A stretch of DNA of 22,560 bases from an uncultured beta proteobacterium (GCA_902826155.1 CADEDU010000009.1:12989-35548), one strand, 5' to 3'. Counted from the stretch's first letter, positions 6,975-14,725 are shown. Notes: generated from the sequence alone by a model not told the origin. Program-made: numbers and translations.

Positions 6975-7709
6975 ATGCAACCCGAAGAGATCCTGAACGG
7001 TATCCGTCGCCGGTATGCGGAGGTCGCCTGCCAGCCGCAGGGGCAATTTCCTTACCCGATCGGCCGCGAGAGCGCGGTGCGCCTCGGTTATCGGCCTGAC
7101 CTGCTCGCCTCGATCGATGAAGCGGTGCTCGATCGTTTCGTCGGCGTCGGCAATCCGTTCTCGCTCGGTGAGCCGGCCGAGGGCTGGCGCGTGGTGGATG
7201 TGGGATGCGGGGCCGGGCTCGATGCACAGATGGCGGGGCGCTATGTGGGCAATACGGGTGCGGTCATCGGTGTGGACATGAGCCGCGAGATGCTTGGCGC
7301 CGCTTGCGCTGGTCTGCATGGTGATACGCAGAACGTGACGTTCGTGGAAGGCGAGGCGACCGCGTTGCCGGTAGCGTCGGGCTGGGCCGATCTGGTGATT
7401 TCCAATGGCGTGCTCAATCTCGCTGCCGATAAACCCAAGGCGTTTGCCGAGATCGCGCGCGTGCTGCGTCCAGGCGGACGGCTGCAGGCGGTCGATCTGA
7501 TCCTGGTGAAGCCGCTCCCGTCGGATCTGAGCGACGACGCATTCGCCTGGTCGAATTGAATAAGCGGTGCGATCCCAGGTAGGTCCTACCTGGACATGCT
7601 CCAAGCGGCAGGCCTGGCGGAGGCCGGCTTCAGCGGAACGAGCGGCTATCAGACATCGGCGTTCACCCAGGCGATGTACGTGCAGGCGCGAAAAGCCGGC
7701 CGTCCTTGA
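6975..7709 (+). CDS. ArsM-like SAM-dependent methyltransferase with in-frame UGA, probable selenoprotein (Sec195)
   Basis: This is a class I methyltransferase of the Methyltransf_11/arsenite-methyltransferase-like group. The SAM-binding motif VVDVGCGAG is at 73-81, with GVDMSREML, then EGEATALPV, then DLVISNGVLNL, then ARVLRPGGRLQAVD in order. The start at 6975 has GGAG at 6963-6966; an ATG at 6957 is in frame but lacks one. UGA at 7557-7559 would end the protein after DDAFAWSN, yet the same frame continues as ISGAIPGRSYLDMLQAAGL and on to RKAGRP, then stops at 7707-7709. Family members, as I recall them, read W-x-x-C-I-A-G-A-L-P here, so UGA replaces a conserved cysteine. A perfect hairpin follows the UGA. 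Read with selenocysteine the protein has 244 residues. The alternative is a nonsense mutation giving a 194-residue truncation; UGA is followed by A, which favours termination somewhat. No sel genes are in the window. Confidence 0.75.
7557..7559 (+). other. candidate selenocysteine UGA codon
   Basis: This in-frame TGA is codon 195 of the methyltransferase counted from 6975. It stands between WSN and ISGAIPG, where I expect the family's conserved cysteine. A single base change from TGC or TGT would give it, so a mutation must be excluded. The intact downstream frame and the hairpin 15 bases later argue for recoding. Confidence 0.68.
7575..7593 (+). promoter_or_regulatory. candidate bacterial SECIS hairpin
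   Basis: The 19-base segment CCAGGTAGGTCCTACCTGG is a perfect inverted repeat: nine pairs (7575-7583 with 7585-7593) around T7584. In RNA it would form a 7-bp stem with loop GGUCC, or 8 bp with loop GUC. The UGA ends at 7559, so the stem begins 15 bases and the loop 22 bases downstream. Known bacterial SECIS elements lie within the coding region just after the UGA with a G and U in the apical loop; the Escherichia coli fdhF element has GGUC in its loop at nearly the same distance. The bulged U of the fdhF stem is absent here. No U-tract follows, so an intrinsic terminator is unlikely. It encodes PGRSYL within the methyltransferase. Confidence 0.65.
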
Positions 7710-7728
7710 GCCAGGTCGACCTTGAGCC
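7704..7728 (+). repeat. 9-bp direct repeat with central palindrome at the methyltransferase stop
   Basis: CCTTGAGCC occurs at 7704-7712 and 7720-7728, period 16, and the palindrome AGGTCGACCT occupies 7713-7722 between and into the second copy. The first copy contains the methyltransferase stop codon. This may be chance or an operator for the downstream regulator region. Confidence 0.3.
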
Positions 7729-7847
7729 CCGTTTCGCGTGATGGCCCAATTGCGCTCATCCCACGGCAAACACGGGCAAATGGCGGTCTAGTTCGGGAAT
7801 TTCTATTGATCCAGCAAGAGCAGACTCGTCGCACCAGTCCGGCTATT

Positions 7848-7858
7848 TGGTCTGATCA
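7848..7858. promoter_or_regulatory. candidate GntR/FadR-type operator
   Basis: TGGTCTGATCA is an imperfect inverted repeat close to the TGGT-N3-ACCA type sites bound by FadR-subfamily regulators such as PdhR (TGGTATGACCA; 9 of 11 bases agree). It ends five bases before the candidate -35 box of the gntR-type gene. Autoregulation of that gene, and through it the catabolic operon, is the natural inference. Confidence 0.45.
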
Positions 7859-7863
7859 TTAGC

Positions 7864-7892
7864 TTGACGACATAATTTGGCTGTGAAATATT
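7864..7892 (+). promoter_or_regulatory. sigma-70-like promoter of the GntR-family regulator
   Basis: TTGACG (7864-7869) and AATATT (7887-7892) are separated by exactly 17 bases. The expected transcription start falls at about 7899, on the A of the regulator's ATG, and no Shine-Dalgarno is visible before that ATG. A leaderless transcript is therefore possible. The stretch is distinctly AT-richer than its surroundings. Confidence 0.5.
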
Positions 7893-7898
7893 TGCGGC

Positions 7899-8675
7899 AT
7901 GCAGGATGCCCAGAACCTGTCGACCGATCCCTCGCGCGGCGCGCTGCCGCTCGGGCGAGTCAGCGTACCCAAGGCGTCCGACGTGCTCGCCGAGGCGCTC
8001 CGCACGCGCATCCGCGCTGGTGAGCTGAGCGACGGGCAGTCGCTGCCGACCGAGCGCGAGCTGGTGCTGCAAACCGGGCTGAGCCGCGCATCGGTGCGCG
8101 AGGCGCTGCGCATCCTCGAGGTCGAAGGGCTGATCGAAACGCGCGTGGGGCGAAGCGGCGGATCGCGCGTGCGCCGGCCGGCCGGGCGCGAGTTGTCGCG
8201 CCACCTCGATCTGTTCATCTGGGGGCGCAATGTCGGCCTCGAGGAACTCACCGAGGTACGCGAAGCGCTCGAAACGGTCGCGGCGCAAGGCGCTGCGCGG
8301 CGACGCACCGATGCCGACATTGCCGAGCTCACCGCGCGCACCGTTGCGGTCGAAGCCAACGTCGACGATCTCGAGCGCTATCTCGCGGCCAATCTCGCCT
8401 GGCACATGGCGGTGGTGCGCGCCAGTCGCAACGATCTGCTGATCGGCTTCATGGAAGTGCTGGCCAACGCGATTCACCAGGAAACGTCGCTCGATGCGTT
8501 CGATTCACCGGCAGTGCGGGCGGCGACTTTGAAGATTCATCGCAGCATTCTCAACGCGATCGTTGCGGGTGATGCCGAGGCGGCACGCCGGCGCATGGCA
8601 CGCCATGTCGGCGAGGCGGGGCGACTGGCGATCGCGGCCGGCGCAGGGGACCGCGCAGGCGGCAGCAGGCGTTAG
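7899..8675 (+). CDS. FadR-subfamily GntR transcriptional regulator
   Basis: This is a 258-residue DNA-binding regulator, probably a dimer that releases its operator when it binds a carboxylate or CoA-ester effector. Residues about 25-95 are the winged helix-turn-helix (LPTERELVLQTGLSRASVREALRILEVEGLIETRVGR is split by the recognition helix at SRASVREALRIL), and residues about 105-245 are the all-helical FCD effector domain. Likely metal-ligand histidines of that domain appear in LAWHMAVVRAS, LKIHRSIL and MARHVGEA. It opens the catabolic cluster and is followed 64 bases later by hyuA-like, in the same direction, so it is the likely pathway regulator. The ATG at 7899 follows the candidate promoter immediately. 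The C-terminus is a low-complexity Gly/Ala/Arg tail. Confidence 0.92.
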   Translation: MQDAQNLSTDPSRGALPLGRVSVPKASDVLAEALRTRIRAGELSDGQSLPTERELVLQTGLSRASVREALRILEVEGLIETRVGRSGGSRVRRPAGRELSRHLDLFIWGRNVGLEELTEVREALETVAAQGAARRRTDADIAELTARTVAVEANVDDLERYLAANLAWHMAVVRASRNDLLIGFMEVLANAIHQETSLDAFDSPAVRAATLKIHRSILNAIVAGDAEAARRRMARHVGEAGRLAIAAGAGDRAGGSRR

Positions 8676-8739
8676 CAGGCACGAAGCGTCCGGCCGTGAA
8701 GCCGGCACGGCGTTGCACAGACAAAGGGGTAGGAGACAG

Positions 8740-10779
8740 ATGGGCGCAGTAGTGGGCATCGATGTCGGTGGCACGTTCACCGACCTCTACTACACCGACG
8801 CGGCGCGCGGCATCGAGAGGATTCTCAAGGTGCCCTCGACGCCGGATGATCCGTCGCGCGGGCTGCTCGATTCGCTGCAAGCGGCCGGCATCGCCGCGGG
8901 CGAGCTTGATGCGCTGTTGCACGGCACCACCATCGCCACCAACGCGGTGATCGAGCGTAAGGGCGCGCGTTGCGCTTTGCTGACCACGCGCGGCTTTCGC
9001 GATCTGCTCGAACTCGGGCGGCGCGACCGGCCGACGATGTACGGACTGACCGGTGTGCATCAGCCGCTGATCCCGCGTGATCGGCGCTGGGAGGTCGACG
9101 AACGCCTCGACCGGCACGGCAAGGTGCTGGTCGCGGTCGACGAGGCGCAAGTGCGCGCGCTGGGCGCCGTGCTGATGCAGCAGGACGTCGCGGCGATCGT
9201 CATCTCGTTCATGCATTCGTATGCCAATCCGCAGCACGAAGAACGGGTGCGCGAGCTGCTCGCGGCGATCAACCCCGCGTGGGAGATCGTCACGTCATCG
9301 AGCGTCATCCGCGAGTACTACGAGTTCGAGCGCACCAGCACCGCGGTGGTGCAGGGCTACCTGCAACCGCTGGTCTCGCGCTACGCGAAGAATCTGCACG
9401 CCAAGCTGGCGGAGTGGGGCTTCCGGCGCGATGTGCTGATCATGCAGTCGAATGGCGGTGTGGCGCCGCTGCCCGAACTGGGCCGGCGCTCGGCCTACAT
9501 CGTGCGCTCCGGGCCGGCTGCGGGCGTGATCGCCGCGGGTGAACTCGCGCGCCACGCCGGCTTCGACAAGATCATCACCGCCGACATGGGCGGCACCAGT
9601 TTCGACGTCGCCGTGGTGATCAACAGCGAGCCGCGCATCGCCGAGAACACGCTGCTCGAATTTCGCGTGCCGCTGCGGCTGCCGATGATCGATGTGCACA
9701 CCATCGGCGCGGGTGGCGGCAGCATCGCCTCGCTCGATCGCGGCGGCATCATGCAAGTGGGGCCGCGCAGTGCGGGTGCCGTCCCGGGCCCGGTCTGTTA
9801 TCGACGCGGTGGTACCGAGCCAACAGTCACCGACGCGAATCTCGTGCTCGGCCGCATCGACGTCGACAGCCCGATCGGTGGCAGCGGCAGTCTCAAGGTC
9901 GCGCTCGATGTCGAGGGGGCGCGCAAAGCGGTGCGCGAGCTTGGCGCGAAGCTCGGTCTGTCGATGGAGGAAACGGCCGAGGCGATCCTCGCGGTCGTGA
10001 ATCAACGCATGGCCGGGCGCATCCGCCTGATCTCGATCGAACAGGGTCTGGACCCGCGCGAGTTCGCGATGGTGGCGTTCGGCGGCGCGGGTCCGATGCA
10101 TGGCGCGGCGCTGATCCGCGAGGTCGGCATCAAGACGCAACTCGTGCCGCCGTATCCCGGCGTGTTGTGCGCGATGGGCTGCGCGATCGCCGACATCCGC
10201 TACGACCTGTCGCAGACCATCGAGCAACGCATCGATCGCCTCGATATCGCGACATTGCAGCGTGTTTTTCGTACGCAGCGCGAACAAGGCGAGTCGCAAG
10301 TCAGGAAGAGCGAAGCGCCGCACGACGAGGTACGCGCCAGGCATTTCGCCGATATGGCGTACGTCGGGCAGATCCATGCGCTGCGCGTGCCGGTGCAACC
10401 CGAGTGGGATGCCGCGCAATTCACGCAGGCGTTCCTGGACGCGTACCGGCGCGACTTCGGCAACACCCTGGGCGACATTCCGGTGGTGATCGTGAATGCG
10501 CGGACCACGGTGCTTGGCGTGCGCGGTGCGCATGCGGCGAAGCCACAGGCCACAACACGAGCCGCGGCGCCCAAGCCGATCAAGCGGCGTCCGGTGTACT
10601 TCGGCGGCTGGACCGACGCGGCGATCTATCGTCGCAGCGATCTCGCACCGGGCATGACGTTCGAAGGACCGGCGATCGTCGAGCAGGACGATGCCACAAC
10701 CGTCGTCGAGCCCGGCATGGTCACGCGGGTGGATGTGCACGGCAACCTCCTGGTGAGCGTGAAAGAGGCGGCGTCATGA
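8740..10779 (+). CDS. hydantoinase/oxoprolinase family protein, HyuA-type (subunit A)
   Basis: This 679-residue protein belongs to the ASKHA-fold family that includes N-methylhydantoinase A, 5-oxoprolinase N-half and the beta-type subunits of acetone and acetophenone carboxylases; members use ATP to activate a cyclic amide or ketone. The first phosphate loop GIDVGGTFTD is at 6-15, HGTTIATNAVIERKGA follows at about 64, the second phosphate motif DMGGTSFDVA is at about 282-291, then GAGGGSIAS and GPVCYRRGGTEPTVTDANLVLGR. The length is normal. The ATG at 8740 is preceded by AGGAG at 8731-8735; the frame is open upstream but only overlaps the regulator. The stop overlaps the HyuB start (ATGA), so the two subunits are translationally coupled. 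No small gamma-type carboxylase subunit is present, which makes an acetone-carboxylase role less likely. Confidence 0.92.
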   Translation: MGAVVGIDVGGTFTDLYYTDAARGIERILKVPSTPDDPSRGLLDSLQAAGIAAGELDALLHGTTIATNAVIERKGARCALLTTRGFRDLLELGRRDRPTMYGLTGVHQPLIPRDRRWEVDERLDRHGKVLVAVDEAQVRALGAVLMQQDVAAIVISFMHSYANPQHEERVRELLAAINPAWEIVTSSSVIREYYEFERTSTAVVQGYLQPLVSRYAKNLHAKLAEWGFRRDVLIMQSNGGVAPLPELGRRSAYIVRSGPAAGVIAAGELARHAGFDKIITADMGGTSFDVAVVINSEPRIAENTLLEFRVPLRLPMIDVHTIGAGGGSIASLDRGGIMQVGPRSAGAVPGPVCYRRGGTEPTVTDANLVLGRIDVDSPIGGSGSLKVALDVEGARKAVRELGAKLGLSMEETAEAILAVVNQRMAGRIRLISIEQGLDPREFAMVAFGGAGPMHGAALIREVGIKTQLVPPYPGVLCAMGCAIADIRYDLSQTIEQRIDRLDIATLQRVFRTQREQGESQVRKSEAPHDEVRARHFADMAYVGQIHALRVPVQPEWDAAQFTQAFLDAYRRDFGNTLGDIPVVIVNARTTVLGVRGAHAAKPQATTRAAAPKPIKRRPVYFGGWTDAAIYRRSDLAPGMTFEGPAIVEQDDATTVVEPGMVTRVDVHGNLLVSVKEAAS

Positions 10780-12575
10780 GCGGAGCAGCAGGGGCCACAC
10801 GAGGCGGGTCGACCATCGACCCCGTTACGCTCGCCGTCGTGCGCGGATCGCTCGAGCAGATCGCTGACGAGATGGATCTGCACCTGATTCACGCCGCGCT
10901 CTCGCCGATCATCTCCGAGACCAACGACTGCGCGCACGGCATCTTCGATCCCGACACCGGCGAGACGATCGCGCAGGGTCGCTACGGGTTGCCGGTGTTC
11001 CTCGCGAACATGCAGTTCACCACGCAGAACGTGGTGAAGCTCGCCAAGGCGCAGGGCGGATTCAAGAAAGGGGATCTTTGGATCCTGAACGACCCGTATA
11101 TCGGCGGCACGCATCTGCAAGACGTGCAGCTGGTCGCGCCGTATTTCGTCGGTGATCGGTTGGTTGCACTGCTTGCAAGCACGGGCCACTGGATGGACAT
11201 CGGCGGCAGCGTGCCCGGCGGCTGGGCGCCGAAGGCCACCGAAGTGCACCAGGAAGGGCTCCTTATTCCGCCGGTGAAGCTCTACGACCAGGGCAAGCTC
11301 AACGAACCGCTGGTGCAGATGTTTCGCGCCAACGTGCGGCTACCGGTGCAGATCGCCGGCGATCTCGCCGCGATGACCAACGTGTTCACGATCGCCGAGC
11401 GCGGGCTGAACCAGTTGGTCGAGCGCTACGGCGTCGATCGATTGCAGGCATGCGTCGCCGAGATGATGGAGCGCTCCGAGCGCGAGATGCGCTCGTACAT
11501 CGAGGAGATTCCCGACGGGGTCTATCGCTGCGAGGACATCATCGACAACGATGGCATCGTCGACGCGCCGCTCAAGATGGTGCTGACGCTCACGGTGCAG
11601 GGTTCGCAACTCACGCTCGATTTCACCGGTAGCTCGCCGGCGGCGCGCGGTCCGGTCAATCTGTCGCGCAACACCACGCTGTCGGCCTGTTACGTCGCCA
11701 TCAAGCACATCTTCCCGGAGGTGCCGGTCAATGGCGGCGCGTTCCGGCCTGCGACCTTCATCGTGCCCGAGAAGAGCATCGTGGCGGCCGAGTACCCCAC
11801 GCCGGTGGGCGGCTATCTCGAGGTGCTCGGGCGCGTGATCGACCTGGTCTTCGGGGCGCTATCGCAGGCGATTCCTGATCGCACGCCGGCGGCGGACTTC
11901 GGCACGGTGGGCGTGTGCACCATCGGCGGCCGGCACCCGGAGACGGGCAACTTCTTCGTCGGCGTGTTTCCGTATCCGGGCGGCTACGGCGCGTCGAAAG
12001 CGAGCGACGGATTGGTCAACGGCAATCCGCCGCTGTCGATGGCCAATTTCATGTCGCTGGAGATGTCAGAGCACCGCTATCCGGTGCGCTTCGAGTTCTT
12101 CCGGCTGCGTGAGGACTCCGGCGGCGCGGGCTGGCATCGCGGCGGCTGCGGCACCCAGTACCGCTTCAGGGTCTGGTCGGCCGGCGTGACTTCGGTGTTG
12201 GGCGATCGTGTCGACTACAAACCATTCGGTATTCATGGTGGCGGCGAAGGTGCGCCGAACGTGGTGCTCATCAACACCGACAACAAGTCGTGGACGCCTG
12301 AGTTCCGCAGCAAGATAGAGAAGCAGCCACTCGCGCCGGGCGATGGCGTCCAGGCCGCGTCGCCAGGTGGCGGCGGCTATGGCAATCCGCTCGAGCGCGA
12401 CATCGCCGAGCTCGAACGTGATCTCAACCTGGGCTACGTGAGCCGGGCCAGCGCCGAACGCGATTACGGCGCGGTGGTCGCCGACGTGAAGCCGCTGGGA
12501 GATCGGTTCATCTATCGCGTCGATACGCCGGCCACGCTTGCTGAGCGCACACGACGGACGAAGGCGCAGCCATGA
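10776..12575 (+). CDS. hydantoinase/oxoprolinase family protein, HyuB-type (subunit B)
   Basis: This 599-residue partner of the HyuA-type subunit has the family landmarks: the N-terminal DPVTLAVVRGSLEQIADEMDLHLIHAALSPIISETNDCAHGIFD is recognisable across its length, LNDPYIGGTHLQDVQLVAPYF follows, then GHWMDIGGSVPG, GPVNLSRNTTLSACY, VNGGAFRP and the terminal SPGGGGYGNPLERD. The HyuB-type subunit carries the metal-dependent hydrolysis or carboxylation site in characterised relatives. The start at 10776 overlaps the HyuA stop by four bases. After the stop there are about 106 bases before the acyl-CoA dehydrogenase, holding only a dubious 31-codon frame. Placement with acyl-CoA genes rather than hydantoin or glutathione genes suggests an uncharacterised substrate. 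Confidence 0.92.
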   Translation: MSGAAGATRGGSTIDPVTLAVVRGSLEQIADEMDLHLIHAALSPIISETNDCAHGIFDPDTGETIAQGRYGLPVFLANMQFTTQNVVKLAKAQGGFKKGDLWILNDPYIGGTHLQDVQLVAPYFVGDRLVALLASTGHWMDIGGSVPGGWAPKATEVHQEGLLIPPVKLYDQGKLNEPLVQMFRANVRLPVQIAGDLAAMTNVFTIAERGLNQLVERYGVDRLQACVAEMMERSEREMRSYIEEIPDGVYRCEDIIDNDGIVDAPLKMVLTLTVQGSQLTLDFTGSSPAARGPVNLSRNTTLSACYVAIKHIFPEVPVNGGAFRPATFIVPEKSIVAAEYPTPVGGYLEVLGRVIDLVFGALSQAIPDRTPAADFGTVGVCTIGGRHPETGNFFVGVFPYPGGYGASKASDGLVNGNPPLSMANFMSLEMSEHRYPVRFEFFRLREDSGGAGWHRGGCGTQYRFRVWSAGVTSVLGDRVDYKPFGIHGGGEGAPNVVLINTDNKSWTPEFRSKIEKQPLAPGDGVQAASPGGGGYGNPLERDIAELERDLNLGYVSRASAERDYGAVVADVKPLGDRFIYRVDTPATLAERTRRTKAQP

Positions 12576-12681
12576 ACTCGCACTCTCGGTTGCTTAAATT
12601 CTCGGAGAAGCGCGCCGCGGTGAGTCGGTCCGAAATGAATCGATCTACGACAAGCATTTCGTATTGAAGGAGGCATCAACA

Positions 12682-13878
12682 ATGAACGCCCCACACGGTG
12701 CAGCCAACTCGCTGGGAAGCTGGGAACTGCCCGAAGAATTGCGCATGCTGCGCGACACGGTCCGCCGCTTCATGGACAAGGAAGTGAAGCCGGCCGAAGC
12801 CAACGAGGCGCACGATTCCTACGAGCTGCCGCCGGAGAAGCTGCTGCCGCTGCAGGCCAAGGCGAGAGCGCTCGGGCTGTGGTGCGTGCAGACCCCGGCT
12901 GAATACGGCGGTGCGGGCCTGAATCTGCTCGGCCAGTGCATCTTTGCCGAGGAGGCGGTCAAGTGCAAGATGGGCGCGTACATCGCCGGCTGCGGTGCGT
13001 TCGGATTCGATCCGCCCAACATCATCTTCAAGGGGCGCAAGGATCAGATCGAGAAGTACGCCATTCCGGTGATCGAAAACGGCGACAAGACTTTCGTCGC
13101 CATGACCGAGCCGAGCGGCGGCTCGGATCCGGGTCGGGCGATCCGCACGCGCGCCGACAGGAAGGGCGATCGCTACATCCTGAACGGCACCAAGATCTTC
13201 ATCTCCGGCGTGGGCCAGTCGAAGTGGGGCATCGTCTTTGCGCGCACCGGCGGACCGGGCCGCAACGGCGTGAGCGCGTTCATCGTCGAGCGCGACAAGC
13301 CCGGCCTGCGCTGGTCGCCGTTTCCGGTGATCCGCTCCTACTACCCGTACGAACTTTCCTTCGAGGACTACGAAGTCCCGGCCGAGAACATGCTGGGCGA
13401 AGAGGGCAAGGGCTTCTCGTTCGCCGAGGAGTGGCTGATCCACGAGCGTGCGCCGTATGCGGCAGCGACGATCGGACTGGGTCAGGCGGCGCTCGACATG
13501 GCAGTCGAATGGGCCGCGCAGCGTGAGACATTCGGTGCGCGGCTCGCCGATCGGCAGGCGGTGCAGTGGATGCTGGCCGACTCCGAAATCGAGCTGCGCG
13601 CGGCGCGCCTGCTGGTGTACGAGGCGGCATGGAAAGCCGATCGCGGCGAGGAGAGCAAGCTCGAGGCGTCGATCTGCAAGGTGTTCGGCACCGAGACGGC
13701 GGGGCGAGTGGTCGATCGCTGCATCCAGGTGTTCGGCGGCATGGGCGTGTCGAAGGAGCTGCCGCTCGAGCGCTGGTATCGCGAGCTGCGCATCAAGCGC
13801 ATCGGCGAAGGGCCTTCCGAAGTGCATCGCATGGTGGTGGCGCGCAACCTGATGGGCGGGCGCCGGTCGCGCGACTGA
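12682..13878 (+). CDS. acyl-CoA dehydrogenase
   Basis: This is a 398-residue FAD-dependent flavoenzyme that makes the alpha-beta double bond in an acyl-CoA. The N-terminal helical domain (ELRMLRDTVRRFMDKEV) is followed by the middle beta-domain with MTEPSGGSDPG (FAD and CoA contact) and LNGTKIFISGVG, and then the C-terminal helical domain with QRETFGARLADRQAVQWMLADSEIELRAARLLVYEAAW and CIQVFGGMGVSKELPLERWYRELRIKRIGEGPSEVHRMV. Glu376 in IGEGPSE is at the position of the catalytic base of the medium-chain type. The ATG at 12682 has a perfect AAGGAGG eight bases upstream; a TTG at 12664 is in frame but not needed. It is the first fatty-acyl-type gene after hyuAB. Chain length specificity is not readable. 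Confidence 0.94.
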   Translation: MNAPHGAANSLGSWELPEELRMLRDTVRRFMDKEVKPAEANEAHDSYELPPEKLLPLQAKARALGLWCVQTPAEYGGAGLNLLGQCIFAEEAVKCKMGAYIAGCGAFGFDPPNIIFKGRKDQIEKYAIPVIENGDKTFVAMTEPSGGSDPGRAIRTRADRKGDRYILNGTKIFISGVGQSKWGIVFARTGGPGRNGVSAFIVERDKPGLRWSPFPVIRSYYPYELSFEDYEVPAENMLGEEGKGFSFAEEWLIHERAPYAAATIGLGQAALDMAVEWAAQRETFGARLADRQAVQWMLADSEIELRAARLLVYEAAWKADRGEESKLEASICKVFGTETAGRVVDRCIQVFGGMGVSKELPLERWYRELRIKRIGEGPSEVHRMVVARNLMGGRRSRD

Positions 13879-13951
13879 GGCATGTTCGATCACGGCTTGG
13901 GCGGAATCGCGGCAAACGCAAGAGCGGCAAACAGTTCAAAAGGAGGATCGC

Positions 13952-14725
13952 ATGTCCATCGACGTCACCATCGACGCAGGCATCTGCACCATCGTCATCA
14001 ATCGTCCCGAGCGGCTCAACGCGATGGACGCCGACCACTATCGCGATCTGTCGCGGGCCTGGTGCACCGTGCGCGACGATCCGGCAGTCCGCGTGGCGAT
14101 CGTGACCGGCGCGGGCGACAAGTCGTTCACCACCGGTGCCGACATCAAGAGCTTTCTCACCGCGCCACCGAGTTTCGGCGAGATGTGGCTCACCCAGCGC
14201 GACCAGATCCTCAATCGCGGGTTGGAGGTGTGGAAGCCGGTGATCGCGGCGATCAACGGCTACTGCCTGGGCGGCGGCGTGACGCTGATGCTCGCCACCG
14301 ACATCCGCGTCGCCTCGGAGAACGCCACGTTCAATCTGGCTGAGGTCAAGCGTGGCATCGTCCCGGGTAACGGCGGCACGCAGCGCATCCTCGATCAGCT
14401 ACCGTATGCGATCGGCATGGAGATGCTGCTCACCGGTGATGCGATCGATGCCGCGACGGCCGCGCGCTGGGGCCTGGTCAACAAGGTCGTGCCGCGCGCC
14501 GAGCTGATGAGCGCGGCGCTGCACTACGCGGAGCGCATCGCGGCCAACGCGCCGCTAGCGGTGCAAGCGGCCAAGGAGCTCGCGGTGCGCAGCCGCGACG
14601 TCGATCGCGCCACCGGCCTGCGCGCCGAGCAGATGTGGAACCGGCTGCTCATGGAAACCGAAGACGCGAAAGAAGGTCCGGCCGCGTTCGCCGCCAAGCG
14701 CAAGCCGAACTTCCAGGGCAAGTAG
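13952..14725 (+). CDS. enoyl-CoA hydratase/isomerase (crotonase) family protein
   Basis: This is a 257-residue crotonase-fold enzyme acting on an enoyl-CoA. The oxyanion-hole segments are TTGADIKSF (about 60-68) and NGYCLGGGV (102-110). One catalytic Glu is kept (Glu131 in NLAEVKRGIVPGNGGTQR, matching Glu164 of rat mitochondrial hydratase), but the other position is Thr111 in GGGVTL, where the hydratases have Glu (Glu144). So it may catalyse isomerisation, hydrolysis, or hydration by a changed mechanism. AGGAGG stands just before the ATG at 13952. It lies 73 bases after the acyl-CoA dehydrogenase and 58 bases before the CoA-transferase, which fits a beta-oxidation-like segment. Confidence 0.92.
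   Translation: MSIDVTIDAGICTIVINRPERLNAMDADHYRDLSRAWCTVRDDPAVRVAIVTGAGDKSFTTGADIKSFLTAPPSFGEMWLTQRDQILNRGLEVWKPVIAAINGYCLGGGVTLMLATDIRVASENATFNLAEVKRGIVPGNGGTQRILDQLPYAIGMEMLLTGDAIDAATAARWGLVNKVVPRAELMSAALHYAERIAANAPLAVQAAKELAVRSRDVDRATGLRAEQMWNRLLMETEDAKEGPAAFAAKRKPNFQGK

Noticed and set aside
7560..7709. Frameshift as the cause of the interrupted methyltransferase
   Set aside because: The family-like C-terminal residues continue in exactly the same frame after the UGA, so no insertion or deletion is needed; only the single UGA codon has to be explained.
8693..8711. GCCGTG/CACGGC hairpin between the regulator and HyuA-type genes as a terminator
   Set aside because: It has only six pairs and no U-tract, and such hairpins are frequent by chance in DNA of this GC content.
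9295..10740. 481-codon minus-strand frame inside the HyuA-type gene
   Set aside because: Composition is His/Arg/Asp-rich with no motif, and the plus strand has full HyuA homology. The long minus-strand frames at 12676-13893, 14649-15812 and 17504-18748 are rejected for the same reason.
12572..12667. 31-codon frame overlapping the HyuB-type stop by ATGA
   Set aside because: The product MNSHSRLLKFSEKRAAVSRS and onward has no recognisable family, its composition differs from its neighbours, and the frame ends inside the region just before the acyl-CoA dehydrogenase Shine-Dalgarno. The ATGA overlap alone is not enough.
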